Positions 23,358 to 34,566 of a stretch of 64,000 bases of DNA are shown here, one piece after another. This stretch comes from Cadophora sp. MPI-SDFR-AT-0126 (taxonomy: Eukaryota > Ascomycota > Leotiomycetes > Helotiales > Ploettnerulaceae): NCBI GenBank assembly GCA_020747065.1, contig JAGMVK010000003.1, forward strand, positions 248,001 to 312,000, given 5' to 3'. The position numbers and the translations under genes are program-made. Under the pieces are notes generated by a model. It saw only the letters and a list, made by a program, of their open reading frames with translations, ran no database searches and was not told the DNA's origin. Each line of letters begins with the position of its first letter. The first letter of the stretch is position 1.

Positions 23358-24660
23358 TCAATTGCTTTCCTCCCGGAGTCGCAATCTTCGAGGCGTATGA
23401 TACGCGTAATTTATAGATGGACACTCAATATCAGCTTCAGAAGTCGTGGTACGAGACTGTGAGAGCGCGTTGGTTAAGCCTTGACGTTCTCGTCTCTTGA
23501 GGTTGAACATTGGCTCGGCGTGTCGAGAATCTCTTGGATCAATGCCACCCCTCAGAACTCTCGCAAACTTCAGCATTGGCAATAGATCTCTGATTTTCTC
23601 TTCGTTACGCTCCTTGAAGAGCTCTCGCATACCATCTTTGTCCAAAAGGGCCCAATGAGCATGCTTCTGTAACCATTTAGAGTTAGGTACGACCACCAAT
23701 GTGACGATGGGGCTTGGTAGAGATTCTCCGCTTCCTTGAATGAGTCGCTTGTCCCTGATACGGCTCCCCATTCCCATGTCTCCAAGACAGACCGTCAATG
23801 TTTCGAGCTTTGTGAGATCTTTGAGGAAGGAAAGCTCGTCAGCGTCATTAAAGTCACCTCCGTAGATATATTCCACCTTGTCAACTGCAAGGTGACGGAT
23901 ATTTGCGATCGCAGACCAATCGTTGAGATCTCGAAGTGCTTTCTGGCACCAGGGAAACGTCGAGACAAAGCTTCCGAACATTTTTGGTTGTGGACCAATG
24001 TAAAGTGTGTCGATGCTTGGACTGATGTAGCAGACTTGTGGAATGGGTTTCTTATGCTCGGAGAATTTCGAAGAATTGGCGTAGGCTTGCAGTCTCTCTG
24101 TATCTTGTTAGTCGTGTCCAATGATGATTGTCACCAAACTTGCCTTTGGCTCCTCGGGCATAGATTTTTGCTACCACCTTGAGGTGCTCAGTTCTACGGT
24201 ATGGACATAAAGCCTTGTAGTGATCGAGAAACATTTTTCTGGACTCGGAGCATGCAAGTAACATGCCGCATGTCTCATGTCTACTCTCGCGAGGAGACAC
24301 CCACTCTTCTCGTCGCGGATCAATCACAATCTCCACAACGCGGGGATTTGGCAGCGATTCCTTCCAAATGAGATCGCGCAGCTCCAGGGGAAGTTTGCCG
24401 AAATACTTGAACGTAGCTGGGTGACGGTTCGAGGCAAGTGCTGTACCGATGGTGCTGTCTGGTTGGGAAGAGAAGCTATGCCGGCGAGAGTGGGCTACTG
24501 GTAAGATATCTCGAGGAGAGGATAGAGTGCTTGTAGTGAGATTGTATGTAATGACTGCCCCTGTTCTTTCCTTCATACCTGAGCCACTTTCACTTTCCAT
24601 TGTGGGGAGGTTTGCATCTGCCACATCAGCATCTCCGAATTTCCTACGTTCAGCCGTCAT
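23358..24660 (-). CDS. 2EXR-domain protein
   Basis: Two exons (24660-24144 and 24097-23358) give 418 residues. The 46 bp intron 24098-24143 is of the GC-AG class: exon AAAG followed by GCAAGT, branch point GACTAAC, acceptor CAG. Removing it restores ERLQAYANSS...VCYISPSIDTLYIGP, the expected continuation of this family, so the rare donor is well supported. The 2EXR signature is at about residues 84-110 (FKYFGKLPLELRDLIWKES, NPRVVEI), followed by CGMLLACSESRKMFLDHY. In ascomycetes the family is large, lineage-expanded and mostly uncharacterised; an F-box-like fold is sometimes suggested. The first 80 residues are low-complexity. No biochemical role can be assigned. An in-frame Met at residue 21 is an alternative start. 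Confidence 0.85.
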
Positions 24661-25724
24661 TGTGGAGGATCGTAGAGTCGAACTTGAGAAGCACGTATGG
24701 GCTTTTTTATCGTACCAATTGGTGGCTCGAAGCTAGAGAGGAGGTTGTATGGCGATTCTTAGATCGGAGGAAGAGAATCAACAGGCGGCGATGCCAGTTG
24801 AAGGTGAACTAGGCTTCGAACGTTAGTATGGCACACAATTGAGAAATTGCTAGAATAGATCGATATGGGAGGAGAATATGTACTTAGTGGAACCCCGAGA
24901 GAGTTTTGTTCGTGATGTTGGTGTTGAGACAAGAAGGAAGGGCGTTGGTCGGGTGAGAAAACCTGCTCTTGGTGCCTCAGGTTTCCAGCTTCAAGAGCAG
25001 GACTCGAGGCTCAAATGTGAGATTTGCTCGAGGAAATGTTAGAATTTGTGAAAATCAGGTTGGAGCATCATCTGTGGGTGTCAGGGCCAGTTTGAAAGGA
25101 CGCACGTGAACTCTGCTTTGCCAAAAGCGTGTTTAGCACCTGTTATCTTTCGAAAGCTAAAACAAGCCTTGAGAACCTGCAGAGACTCAAGTCAAAGGGA
25201 CCAAAAAGGAAGCACATACACTACGATGTCGTGTCTGAACAACGACAGGGAAGATGCTGTATGCTTGGTGATGGCAGAATGCGTAATTCTCACCCTGGTG
25301 TTTGTTGATGTTCTCGAAATAGCCGAATTCGAGTAAGCGAAGAAATCCCAACTTTGTCCACGGTGCTCCCAGTACCCTGGAGCCTGAGTGCATAACTCAA
25401 TCTCACAATTATCAAACAAGCCGACTTGATACCATCAAGAATATAGGCACATTCAATGATCGAAAGGGAACATGACCGCGACATGGCACTTCCTCGACCC
25501 AGTTTCAGATCACGTGAATGATTGCGAAACGATTTTTTACTTCTCATATGACTCCACCACAATACCGCTTCTTCTTCTGGGCTCCTCATCAATTTACCGG
25601 CATGTCCTATCTATACTTATCCCACATAAAAATTTCCATCTTCCAAATCCTCCGAAATACTTATCTTGGTAGTGATCTCCCAACCATAAACAACACACAT
25701 CAAGCCAGCCTTACTATCGCCGGA
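24661..25724. other. intergenic, nothing recognised
   Basis: About 1.06 kb holding the promoter of the 2EXR gene and the 3' flank of the cysteine-rich secreted gene, which is also on the minus strand. Open frames here are short, and the longest plus-strand one (25518-25901) is partly a shadow of that gene's last exon. Confidence 0.5.
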
Positions 25725-27146
25725 TTACATTGTTGGTGCTGGCTCAGGTGCGTAGTCTGTAATCAATGGAACCAGACACTGGCACTTCGCGGTAATCGGA
25801 TCCCAATGCATCCTATGGTCCCCTCCACTACAGTAAACCCGGTAGTTCTCACAAACAATACCAGGTGGCGGTTGACATGGCTGGCATGCGCACTGTTGTA
25901 GCTCCTCGTTCCACTATCATTTGCTCAGTTATGATAAGGAAACATGTTCGACATTCTACGAGAGCAATATTTCTCTGCGAGGAAACTCTGTGACATTGAG
26001 CCAAGGAAAACGGTTTATACATACATGCGAGTGTCTGTCACCACAAGGACAAAGTATTTTGAGCAGTGGGCAATGGTCAACGCGTGGAGTCGGGGTTGGT
26101 GCTGGAGATGTCTTCGCCTTGGATTCTTCGCGAGGTAGGACTTCGGCGTCGTTATGCTTGATTGGTGGCTTTCTTGCAGAGACTGTTGCAGTCGGACATT
26201 GACATTTCTTGCTGACTGGATCCCAATGCATGTGGTGATCTCCTTCGTTGCAGTATATCTTCAGATCCTCGCAGCCGAGAGAGACGACTCGATCACACGC
26301 TGGGCATTCGCACCCTTGTTTCTCCTCGCTCCAATGCATGTGATGATCGCCACACTCGCAGAATACTTTGAGGAACGTACAAGTGTCGATCGACGGAGAC
26401 GGAGTTGGGGTAGGAGACATTGTCTTAGTCGGCTTGTCCTGAGGAATGGTGTCACGCTTGGCAGACTCGACGGCGGGCTTGGTCTTCAGACAGTTGCATT
26501 TCTTGGTAGTAGCGTCCCAGTAAGGCGATGATCCAGGAAGACATGTCGTCGCTGCGATGCAAATAAATTCTTCGTCGGTCCTGGGTCTGCAGCTGCAGGT
26601 TTTGGTGATGTTGTCCCAGTCTGGGACCGATGGAACATCGGTTTCGATACAGGTTGTCTCTTGGAGACACTTCTGTTCTTCTGTAATCCTGGGAACACAG
26701 GTGCATCTCCGTGTCTTGGGGTCCCAGAACGGGGATCCAACGCCGCAGGTAGTGGAGGCCAAACACTGTGAGATGACGTCTTTCTTCGGTTTGCAACTGC
26801 ACTTCTTGGTTCCGTCATCCCACACTGGAATCATTGGGATGTCGTATTCGACACAGATGGTCTCCAGAACGCATTTCTGCTCTTCTTTGCTGTCAGGGAC
26901 GCATATGCATTTCTTAGTGGCAGGGTCGTAGAAGGAGTGGTATCCTTTGATGCAAAGAGCTTGACATGGAGGATTCAGTTCGGACGTAGGCTTGGAAACA
27001 GAAACTACATCTATTCAGTATAAATTTCGGTAAAATTAACGGTTTGAGAACATACTAGCTGTGGATGAGGAGGCCGAAGACGCTGGGAGAGCAATGATAC
27101 ATTTGAGCTGGGTCAATAGGATGCAAGCGGAGTAAATAAGTTTCAT
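25725..27146 (-). CDS. secreted cysteine-rich repeat protein with GDHHMHW motifs
   Basis: Three exons (27146-27056, 27010-26025, 25913-25725; introns 45 and 111 bp, both GT-AG) give 421 residues. A signal peptide is clear (MKLIYSACILL...IIA, likely cleaved near residue 19-22). Residues 46-206 hold five units of the form C-x(3-5)-C...P-x-WD-x(2)-TKKC-x-C; short (1, 3, 5) and long (2, 4) units alternate. Pro/Thr linkers (about 228-238 and 334-340) separate two further pairs of units with the core [CN]-x-GD-[HR]-[HR]-x-HW, exact at 251-257 and 287-293 (GDHHMHW) and variant at 354-360 and 390-396, each followed by C-x-C. Intron 2 falls inside the third histidine unit (HSH|W). A TATATA box lies at 27234-27239, about 90 bp upstream. 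I do not recognise the family; a secreted wall, metal-binding or effector-like role is possible. Confidence 0.85.
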
Positions 27147-27913
27147 GATTGCGAGGAATTTCCAATTAGATTATCTCTCTTCGTATTTTATGATTTGAGA
27201 AAAGTAAATCACTTTTCTGAATTCATTAAGGACTATATAGTAAGGGAGAAAAATTCGGAGGTCATCATTCCTCCTTTTGTTGATCTTTTCTCGATGTCTC
27301 CACCATCAGCTGTGTTCCGTACAGCCTGAGAAGTAACACACCAAAATACGAGTTCGACTGTCTAGGCAGTGAGCTAGTATATTAGGCAAGTCTGACCGGG
27401 TGACGAGGATCGTTTACATCTTGTGATACCTTGCTCTGATTCGGACGCCAAGTCGGAGACGTTGCAGGCTGAATGCACCGCTGAAGTCTAAAAATATCTC
27501 TATCTGGCTAAGCGAAGCAAGCTTGAACTCCGACAACCTCCAATTGACAACAGGATTCTCGATCGTAATTGGAGGGCATTAAGAGGTGGCTTTTTTCAAT
27601 GACAGTCTATGGTGGAATGCCAGGCTCTCCTGACCGAGGCTACTGCTACAAGTTGCAGCCGCTAAGGTGAATGCGAGGGAGCGTAATTAAAAGGATGAGA
27701 TTGGTTTGATGAACAATCATTTCATGTTTTTGAAGATCCTGTTTGTCTTCTATATGGAAAGCCTAGCAACTGATAATTGATCATAAGAATTGGTCGGCAG
27801 CCAGCATAAAGCATGATCATAGCCCCAAGAGATAAACATATTGAGTTCCCGAGTCCTCAAGTAAATGAATGTCCTTTCACAATCGGCTCAAAGCTCAGCA
27901 GATCTCCACAGCT
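27147..27913. other. promoter of the repeat-protein gene and flank
   Basis: 767 bp between two secreted-protein genes on the same strand. A TATATA at 27234-27239 is the only regulatory element I can point to. No coding signal was seen. Confidence 0.45.
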
Positions 27914-28409
27914 TCAGTAGAGGCAGCATTGGTAGTTAGAAGGTCCTGGACAATATCCCCTAAGATGAAGCGGGTAAGCTTGAGTCCAATCCACGTTACT
28001 GAGAGGATGAGCGAGTGGCCACTTACGCAACGTGAGACCTTCCTTGGCTATTGCACCAGCTCACAGTGTGGCAAGTACCTGAATGGCTCTTGCAGTCTGG
28101 AATATAGCAACATTTGACATCATTGGGGTCATTTGGGCAATCGCCTGTGCTCACGATGCCAATTTGTGCAGAAGCTCGGCACCAAGACTCCTTTTGGCAT
28201 GTGCCTTTGTCGGGTTGACCCTTTTTACGAAGAAGTCAGATAGTTTTCACCAATGAGAGGTACGAGCCTGGACATACGCTTTGTTGACAATAGTCACCGA
28301 TTGCACGTTGCTCAAGCATCTCGGCATCAGCTTCTGGCTCTGCTTCTGGCACAGCCACGCCAATGGCGTAGCTGGCAAGGAGTGACACCAGGAGGATTTG
28401 AAACTTCAT
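27914..28409 (-). CDS. small secreted protein with two six-cysteine modules
   Basis: This gene is too fragmented for simple frame finding: exons 28409-28278, 28220-28027 and 27959-27914 (introns 57 and 67 bp) give 123 residues. The signal peptide is MKFQILLVSLLASYAIGVAV; a short acidic propeptide ending in LEQR may follow. The mature part is a tandem duplication. Module 1 has cysteines at 41, 52, 58, 72, 81 and 82, with GTC...WC...GDCPNDPNDVKCC. Module 2 has cysteines at 87, 94, 100, 112, 120 and 121, with GTC...WC...GYCPGPSNYQCC. Modules of this type (GTC...C...G-x-CPG-x-x-x-x-QCC) occur in small fungal secreted proteins and, from memory, next to lysozyme- or peptidase-like domains; no catalytic domain is present here. 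Six disulphides would suit a stable apoplastic effector-like or wall-binding protein. A TATAATAT element lies near 28525-28534. Confidence 0.82.
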
Positions 28410-30711
28410 AGTGGCTTTTAGATGGAAGCTGAGCTGGTAAGGGACAGTTTGAAAGGGTGAGCTTTGAAAGGAGCTGAACGCTTAAAGAAGATCAAGAGTC
28501 GTAGGTGAAGTGGAGACTTGACTAGATATTATAGCCAGTGTAGTCAATTCATCCCATGCTCGACAAGCTCAAATATCCTTGCTTCTCAAACCATTAGTGA
28601 CAACAACTGCATTACTGACCTACTTAATTGAGCTTTAACTTTTTCAAAAGTACCGCACATCTGCAAAGAGAAGATTCTCCATTGGCTTTCGAACGCCATG
28701 TCAATAAAACTCGCATCGAAGGATTCGTAAGAAAGCAGCCACAACAGAACTCTTTCCCAAGCAGCACCGTTTATATGTCATACTGAAGGCCAAATATAGA
28801 TCAACCGGTGGAACTTAGACCCGTTTAGCAGGAGAGTTGAAGTTCTGTAAATGTCTAAACCGGGTCAATTGAGGCTCTATGCATCTGAAGTTGCACTGCA
28901 TCATGCCAAGAGCGGGGTCGTGGACGGTGCCGAATTCAAATTGTGAGATCGGATGATTGAACGCCACTTGGAGAGCCAGGCCATGTGTATAAGCGAATCT
29001 TCTCGAATGGCGTTCCTGAGGTAAATGCTAAGCTATCGGGTGATGCTTTCTTTGTTGGGTTTTCCTCCGAACATGAGAATAAGCGAGCGAGCACACTGCG
29101 GTGGTCTAAAAAGGGTGGCATTCCATGCGCACTTTGAACAACGAGAGTCAGCAGTCTCGTCGCTCTAATCTTGATAAATCAAAACTCGTAGCACTGAAAC
29201 CGCACCTGCCGATCCCCTCGCGACGTGATCACGTATACCACGATGAGGTCCGACTGTCAACCTCTATACTTATCACGTGATGTTGCTTCACAGGATAGTT
29301 ATTTGCAATCCTTTCCCATGAGACAGCGCGTTTAGAGAGATGGCAAGAGGTGAATGATCTGAACTCATGACCTCACATTCTTTATGAGATTTTCGTGACC
29401 GTGAACAAATTATTAGTTGGTTTTACTGTTGAAGCACTCCGCCAGCAGTTCCAAGAAACCTACCTTTCCTCTCAAAGCAATCCGTCCTCCTCATACAATC
29501 CTTAGTGGGCATTGATTTGCGCCAGCCTGTCATCTAGAGCGTAAATATGGTAGTGGTGATAGCCAGTCGTCATATTGATGCGAAATATAAGGATGTGAAA
29601 TTTGTAAATGCCGACATTTGCCACGGTGGTTGCGTAGTCCGTGGTATGCTAAGAATTCTTGAGACTTCGAAGCAGAACGTGTCTAAAAACCTGAATATGT
29701 AAATCGCTACATGCTGTTTAGAAATTCATAGATTGAAGTGAATGGCTAGGCTCACCGAATGTACTGTGAACCTTTTTCGACCCGAGATATCGACCAACCT
29801 AAAGCACAACGGTCTTAAGTGAAGCTATACTACGGATAATGTAAGCTTTATAGTAAAAGAGAGCGATTAATCGATCATTCCTTAGCATCAATTCTTAGGC
29901 CTTTTTTTTTATACCTATCATCTACTTCAAATCCGATCGGCAAAGCTCAACGACTTCTCTACTAGAGATCTCCCCTTGTGGTCCTTCGCTTACGCCCCGA
30001 CGAGAAAAATACCAAAACACCAATACTGGGCACCGCCGGAGAAATCATGGCTGCTTCGCTCCGACGGGCAAAGGAGGATTATGGACTTTCAGGTAGATAG
30101 GGACCAACGATAGAGATGAAGTAATATTCCCGGTCATCTGTTAGTCGCTGGAACGACCTATGGCACTGCGTAGTTTATGATTTTGGACTCATTACTGAAT
30201 TCTTTTGGGCTTGGTGTTGATCAAATTGTACATATATGCACCATTATGACATATACATGGAATAACGATTGTGGGTGTTAAGATGACAGCCGGGTGAAGG
30301 GTATGTTACATGGGTTTTGCGCCGCGCTCTACGGACGAGGAAGTCGCTTATCTCTGAACCATGAGTACGGCGCTGATCATGTACAAATTTGGCAAGACTG
30401 AGGGATAGCTTGACAAGAGGAATATTAAAAGAGTCGATGTGGGCGCAAGATGTGTAGACTGATCATGACTAGTATGCTTACGCCGTGGGAACTTTTCGCC
30501 CTGTAGCGGCGTAGAAACTGCTCATTTGTGCTAAATATGCCGAGGTCCAGAATTTCGGGCGCATTCCCTGAAACTTTATCTTCAACACGCTGAAGTACGT
30601 CCCATCAGCGCCAACGGTTTGAGTTTTAGGCGCCAATGCGGCACAGTTCCTGTACCGCCATCCCACCGGTGGCAAGGAACGAACTCAAACCCTGTCAGAA
30701 TATGGGGCACA
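28410..30711. other. long intergenic region, nothing recognised
   Basis: About 2.3 kb between the small secreted-protein gene (minus) and the Zn2Cys6 regulator (plus), so it contains both promoters. Open frames are under 90 codons and unconvincing. No tRNA, inverted terminal repeat or tandem array was noticed. Confidence 0.45.
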
Positions 30712-32534
30712 ATGAGCACTAGTTCGCTAGCCGTCAGCCTTACAGACCAACTTCAAAAACAACGACATCTGCTTACCGACTGCCTCCCGCATCTCCTCAA
30801 ATGCGTCAGCTATGACTTCTTCTCAGATACTATGTTCCAATCCATGTGCGATGTCTTTTCGCTTGAGTCTGTTCCGAAGATAGCTTCAACTGGAGATGTT
30901 GGTCTCTCGTTACGCCCACTTTCGGTGAGAATTGCGGGTGGGTCTGAGTCGGAGAAGGTGAAGGAGAAGAAGAGGAGGAGAGGATTGCCGAAGTCAAGGA
31001 CGGGATGTAGGACTTGCAAGTAGGATGTCCTTCCTCATAGTATATTGCTGGGTTAATTTTATGATCATGCAGACAGCGACGCATCAAATGCGATGAGGGA
31101 CGGCCGGCATGCGAGCGGTGTCTCAAAGCCAACTATGACTGCGATGGCTATGATTTCAAGAAATCATCCGCCCCCCATGATACCTCAAAACGAAAACTAT
31201 TACCCAAAGTTACCCGATCAGGGGACTCAAGAGCTCCGACAGCCAAAATCCTGCTGACAGTACAACCGGGTCTTCAAAGTCACGCCCCTAAATACCAACG
31301 TCAAGACCTGGATTACTTCCAGTATTTCCAAGAACAGACCGTCCTCGAGCTCTGCGGCGGCTTTGACGAACCTCTCTGGAATCGGTTCATCCTCCAAGCC
31401 TGTCAAGAAGCGCCTTTCGTTCGACACATCGCGCTCTCTCTAGCAGCGAAAGGCCGCGCAGAGAGAGCCAAGCTAGTGATGCCACCGGGAGACTGGATCA
31501 GTGCGCATGAAAGCTACGCGCTGCGGAAGTACTCCATGTCTCTTCCGCAGATCCGACAATATCTCGCTGGGACCAGTAATCCGGATCCGAGGATGTTCCT
31601 CGTTGCGGGACTGCTGATCTTTTTGTTTGAGTTTCAGCAAGGGAATAGGGATATGGCTACGAAACAGTTGAAGACCACTCTGGCGCTGTTCAAGAATATG
31701 AGAGCGATTAAAACGGAAGGGTATACGCATGTGCATCGTCTGGAATTTCCGGATAATCTGGAAGAAGCGATTGTGGAGATGGTTGTCCGGCTTGAATCGC
31801 ACATCTCTAATGATCATGGGGAGCAGAGTGAGCAAAGTCTTGGCATCGTACACGTGCATAACGTCTCGCCCGTTGTGTTTCCCGCCGAGTTCTCCAGCGT
31901 GTTTGAGGCTCAACGATTTCACAATCATATTCAGTATTGGGGGAGTTCGAATTTTGCGGGTGATGCGTCGAAGTGTGTGTTGGCGTACTGGCAGCGAGCT
32001 TTGGGGGTGGATTGTGAGATCCCGGAACCGAGAGTTGTGCCAGTTGAGGAATATAATAGTCGTTTGAAGGAAATGAAACAGTGGGGGAGAAGCTTTCGGC
32101 CACTGCTTTCGAAGTTGAAAGCTAGGGAGAGCAGAGAGTATGCTTGCGCACTGGTGCTGTATATCCAGTGGGTTGGGTTCATGATGGTGATTTGTAAGAG
32201 GCTGGGATGGGTTCTGGGTGAGTGCACACCAGGTGAAGAGAGCACCATCGAGCCGATCGACGAGAGCGTCGATGATCTTTGCCGAATCGGGGTGCAGTCT
32301 GGGCAAGAACTTTGTGCGAACAAGTACTTCCTGAGGTGTTTTGTCTTTGATGTCGGAGTGCTTCCGATGTACATTTTATTCATACTCGGCACGGAAGATA
32401 TGGATATCAGGTATCAGATCACACAAGTTTTGAGAGGCATGATACCTAGGAGAGAGAGTGTATGGGACAGTGTAGCTGTTTCGGGGATAGCTGATTTTCT
32501 TCTCAGTTGTGGACCGTCGTTAAAGATACCCTAA
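30712..32534 (+). CDS. Zn2Cys6 transcription factor
   Basis: Two exons (30712-31019 and 31073-32534) with a 53 bp GT-AG intron inside the zinc-cluster codons give 589 residues. The binuclear cluster is complete: C99, C102, C109, C116, C119, C126 (CRTCKQRRIKCDEGRPACERC), preceded by the basic patch KEKKRRRGLPKSR. The C-terminal part (about 150-589) has the all-helical look of the fungal-specific regulatory domain, e.g. LDYFQYFQEQT...FILQACQEAPFVRHIALSLAAKG. I chose the ATG at 30712 (MSTSSLAVS); an in-frame ATG at 30619 would add 31 residues. The N-terminal 95 residues are unusual for the family and may be mis-modelled. It is nuclear and DNA-binding by family; the target is unknown. It ends 61 bp from the convergent HET gene. 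Confidence 0.88.
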
Positions 32535-32595
32535 TATATGAGCAAATGAGGGAACAATGGAACACATCCAATGACTTCAGAGCGTTGAACCTCGA

Positions 32596-34566
32596 TCAAC
32601 CCAAGATTATCGTTTTTCGCTGCACATTCGCGCATTCCTCCCAAGCCTGGGATGAGAGTTGTCCGATGGTAACCCGTTCCGCTATTTCACCCTTCCAGCT
32701 TATTAGCATCACATTTAGAACTTTGCCTGTCTTGGGAATTTCTATAAAAATGTGATCTCTCCGCAGGCTCTGACCATTAGGAAAGCTGGTTGACAACTGG
32801 CTTCCGAATGTATATAGATGGCTTCTGGGTTTCAGCAGTGGCGGCGTTGTATCAACTGGTAAGCTCTCGGACAGCAACACTAGCTCCAAGTGGTCGATGG
32901 AACTGTTGAATTCAGCCAACTGAGAATCTGAGAGACCGAACAAAACACCGCATTCTTGTGAGTCATCCATGTATATCGATACCTGGTACTGTGTGAACGA
33001 ACAGATTTCCGTGTGCTCCCCTTCGTAGCGCTGTTCGATGATTGGCGTTCTTCGAAATATGAAGTTGCTAGTAGGCACCGTGTCGGATTTGAATTTGAGG
33101 AATCTGGAAGACTGCTCGACTACCACTGATTGCTCTTGAAGGTAGGAGGCGTAAATCGAAGAGTGATCGAGGGGTTCGTGGTCTCGCAGCACTGTTTTCC
33201 ATCGCACATCAACTTGTTCTCCAGCGAATGCGTCTACACTGCTGGATGATTTCTCGAAGTCTATAATTTCGGATGCTAGAGTTGAACTATAGGGCTTCTT
33301 TCCAGTCAATGGAAAAGTCACACCGCCACACCAGCCCAGCCAAGACCAACTGGGAAATTCGGGGTTGACGGTGGTATCGTGGATTGTCGATGGCTGACGG
33401 CGTTCAACCGTGGTTGAAGGAATCCAAAGAAGAGCAAGATCGAAGAGTGGCTCAGGCATTCCCTGTAATATGGCCCAGCTGGAATAACCTTGAAAGGCTT
33501 GAAGGATCCCTGCACATGCATCCAGAATATCTGTATTGAATGTGAATTCTTTCTTTGAGTACTCCTCAACTGTAGTAGACCAGAATTTAAAGCCCTTGTC
33601 CCAATCATCCCTGGCCATATCTGCTGGCCACTCAGAGCCTTGTCCCCGACTCTTTATTTTAGCAGATTCAAATTGATTGGGGGAAACTCTAACGCCTGGG
33701 GTGCCTGGCATGTGACGATAATCCCGAACGAACTTGACTTTCTCGGTGTCATGAACAGAGTTGCCAGAGAACATGTCCAGCCTACACTGAAAAATGATCT
33801 CGTTGTCTAAGAAGTATATTCGTCTTCGAGAGAGGAGTTTTTCTTGATACGTCCATCCCCTTTGGCTGTAGCGGGAATCAGCTACTGCTTCAATGACACA
33901 GTTCGTATTCGTGGGTCGGAAGATCCCAGAATCGAAGACATAGGGGTAGGAGTCATTCCAGCTGTCTATTGTCGTATTTCTCGTGAATTTCATTATAGAC
34001 TGTCCGTCAACTCTCGGGGAGGTTCTAGTCGGGCACAAAACGGCACTTGCATCAGCGCCTGCGCAAGCGATGATGGTTGCGGTGGCGCTGTTGTATATCT
34101 CAGCCATGAGAGCCAGCTGAGCATGCTTTGTTGCGGCATGGTCTTGCACAATGCATAGCGAATCGACCCATAGATATCGTTCGTCTAGCTGCTGGGCCAA
34201 ACCAACGGCATTCTGAATGACGGTGGGAATTTTGGAAAAGACCTTCGAGAGCGAGCGTGGCTCATGCAAAAACTGGACATTTTCGATGACTGCGCTGTAC
34301 TGTGGTGTTTGGCCCCATACATAGCTCAATGCGAGGTATCTTGTTGATGTCTGGCTTTCCACAAGACACATTTGCTCCACATCGATGAGTGTTATTTCCA
34401 CTTGGTCCGGAAACACGGATGCTAGCTCCCTATTTCTACACTCTGGATGACGATTGATGCAGTAGTTTATCCATTTCCAGACAAGTTCCAAGTTTTCATC
34501 ATCCAAAACGGGGTCCAATGACCCCTTCTTTGCGTCCCGACGCAGCGAAAACAACCGGTCAGGCAT
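32596..34566 (-). CDS. heterokaryon-incompatibility (HET) domain protein
   Basis: Intronless, 656 residues from ATG 34566 (MPDRLFSLRRD). HET-domain signatures are present in order: YLALSYVWG (about residue 76-85), KIPTVIQNAVGLAQQL, RYLWVDSLCIVQDH, AEIYNSATATIIACAG, and RGWTYQEKLLSRRRIYFLDNE. In characterised fungi such proteins take part in allorecognition and programmed cell death after incompatible fusion; most family members, including this one, have no assigned partner. The frame stays open to 34581, but the codon there is GTG within GTGAGTACC, which looks more like a splice donor than a start. An upstream exon with alternative splicing is therefore possible. No NACHT or repeat domain is fused to it. 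Confidence 0.9.
   Translation of the reverse strand: MPDRLFSLRRDAKKGSLDPVLDDENLELVWKWINYCINRHPECRNRELASVFPDQVEITLIDVEQMCLVESQTSTRYLALSYVWGQTPQYSAVIENVQFLHEPRSLSKVFSKIPTVIQNAVGLAQQLDERYLWVDSLCIVQDHAATKHAQLALMAEIYNSATATIIACAGADASAVLCPTRTSPRVDGQSIMKFTRNTTIDSWNDSYPYVFDSGIFRPTNTNCVIEAVADSRYSQRGWTYQEKLLSRRRIYFLDNEIIFQCRLDMFSGNSVHDTEKVKFVRDYRHMPGTPGVRVSPNQFESAKIKSRGQGSEWPADMARDDWDKGFKFWSTTVEEYSKKEFTFNTDILDACAGILQAFQGYSSWAILQGMPEPLFDLALLWIPSTTVERRQPSTIHDTTVNPEFPSWSWLGWCGGVTFPLTGKKPYSSTLASEIIDFEKSSSSVDAFAGEQVDVRWKTVLRDHEPLDHSSIYASYLQEQSVVVEQSSRFLKFKSDTVPTSNFIFRRTPIIEQRYEGEHTEICSFTQYQVSIYMDDSQECGVLFGLSDSQLAEFNSSIDHLELVLLSESLPVDTTPPLLKPRSHLYTFGSQLSTSFPNGQSLRRDHIFIEIPKTGKVLNVMLISWKGEIAERVTIGQLSSQAWEECANVQRKTIILG

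Noticed and set aside
26154..26931. Plus-strand frames of 110-125 codons opposite the secreted repeat gene
   Set aside because: They are antisense shadows of the repeated cysteine units, whose own signal peptide, introns and repeats are clear.
31473..32306. A 277-codon minus-strand frame opposite the Zn2Cys6 regulator
   Set aside because: It lies wholly antisense to a well-supported coding exon, has no recognisable domain, and its composition follows from the codon pattern of the sense gene.
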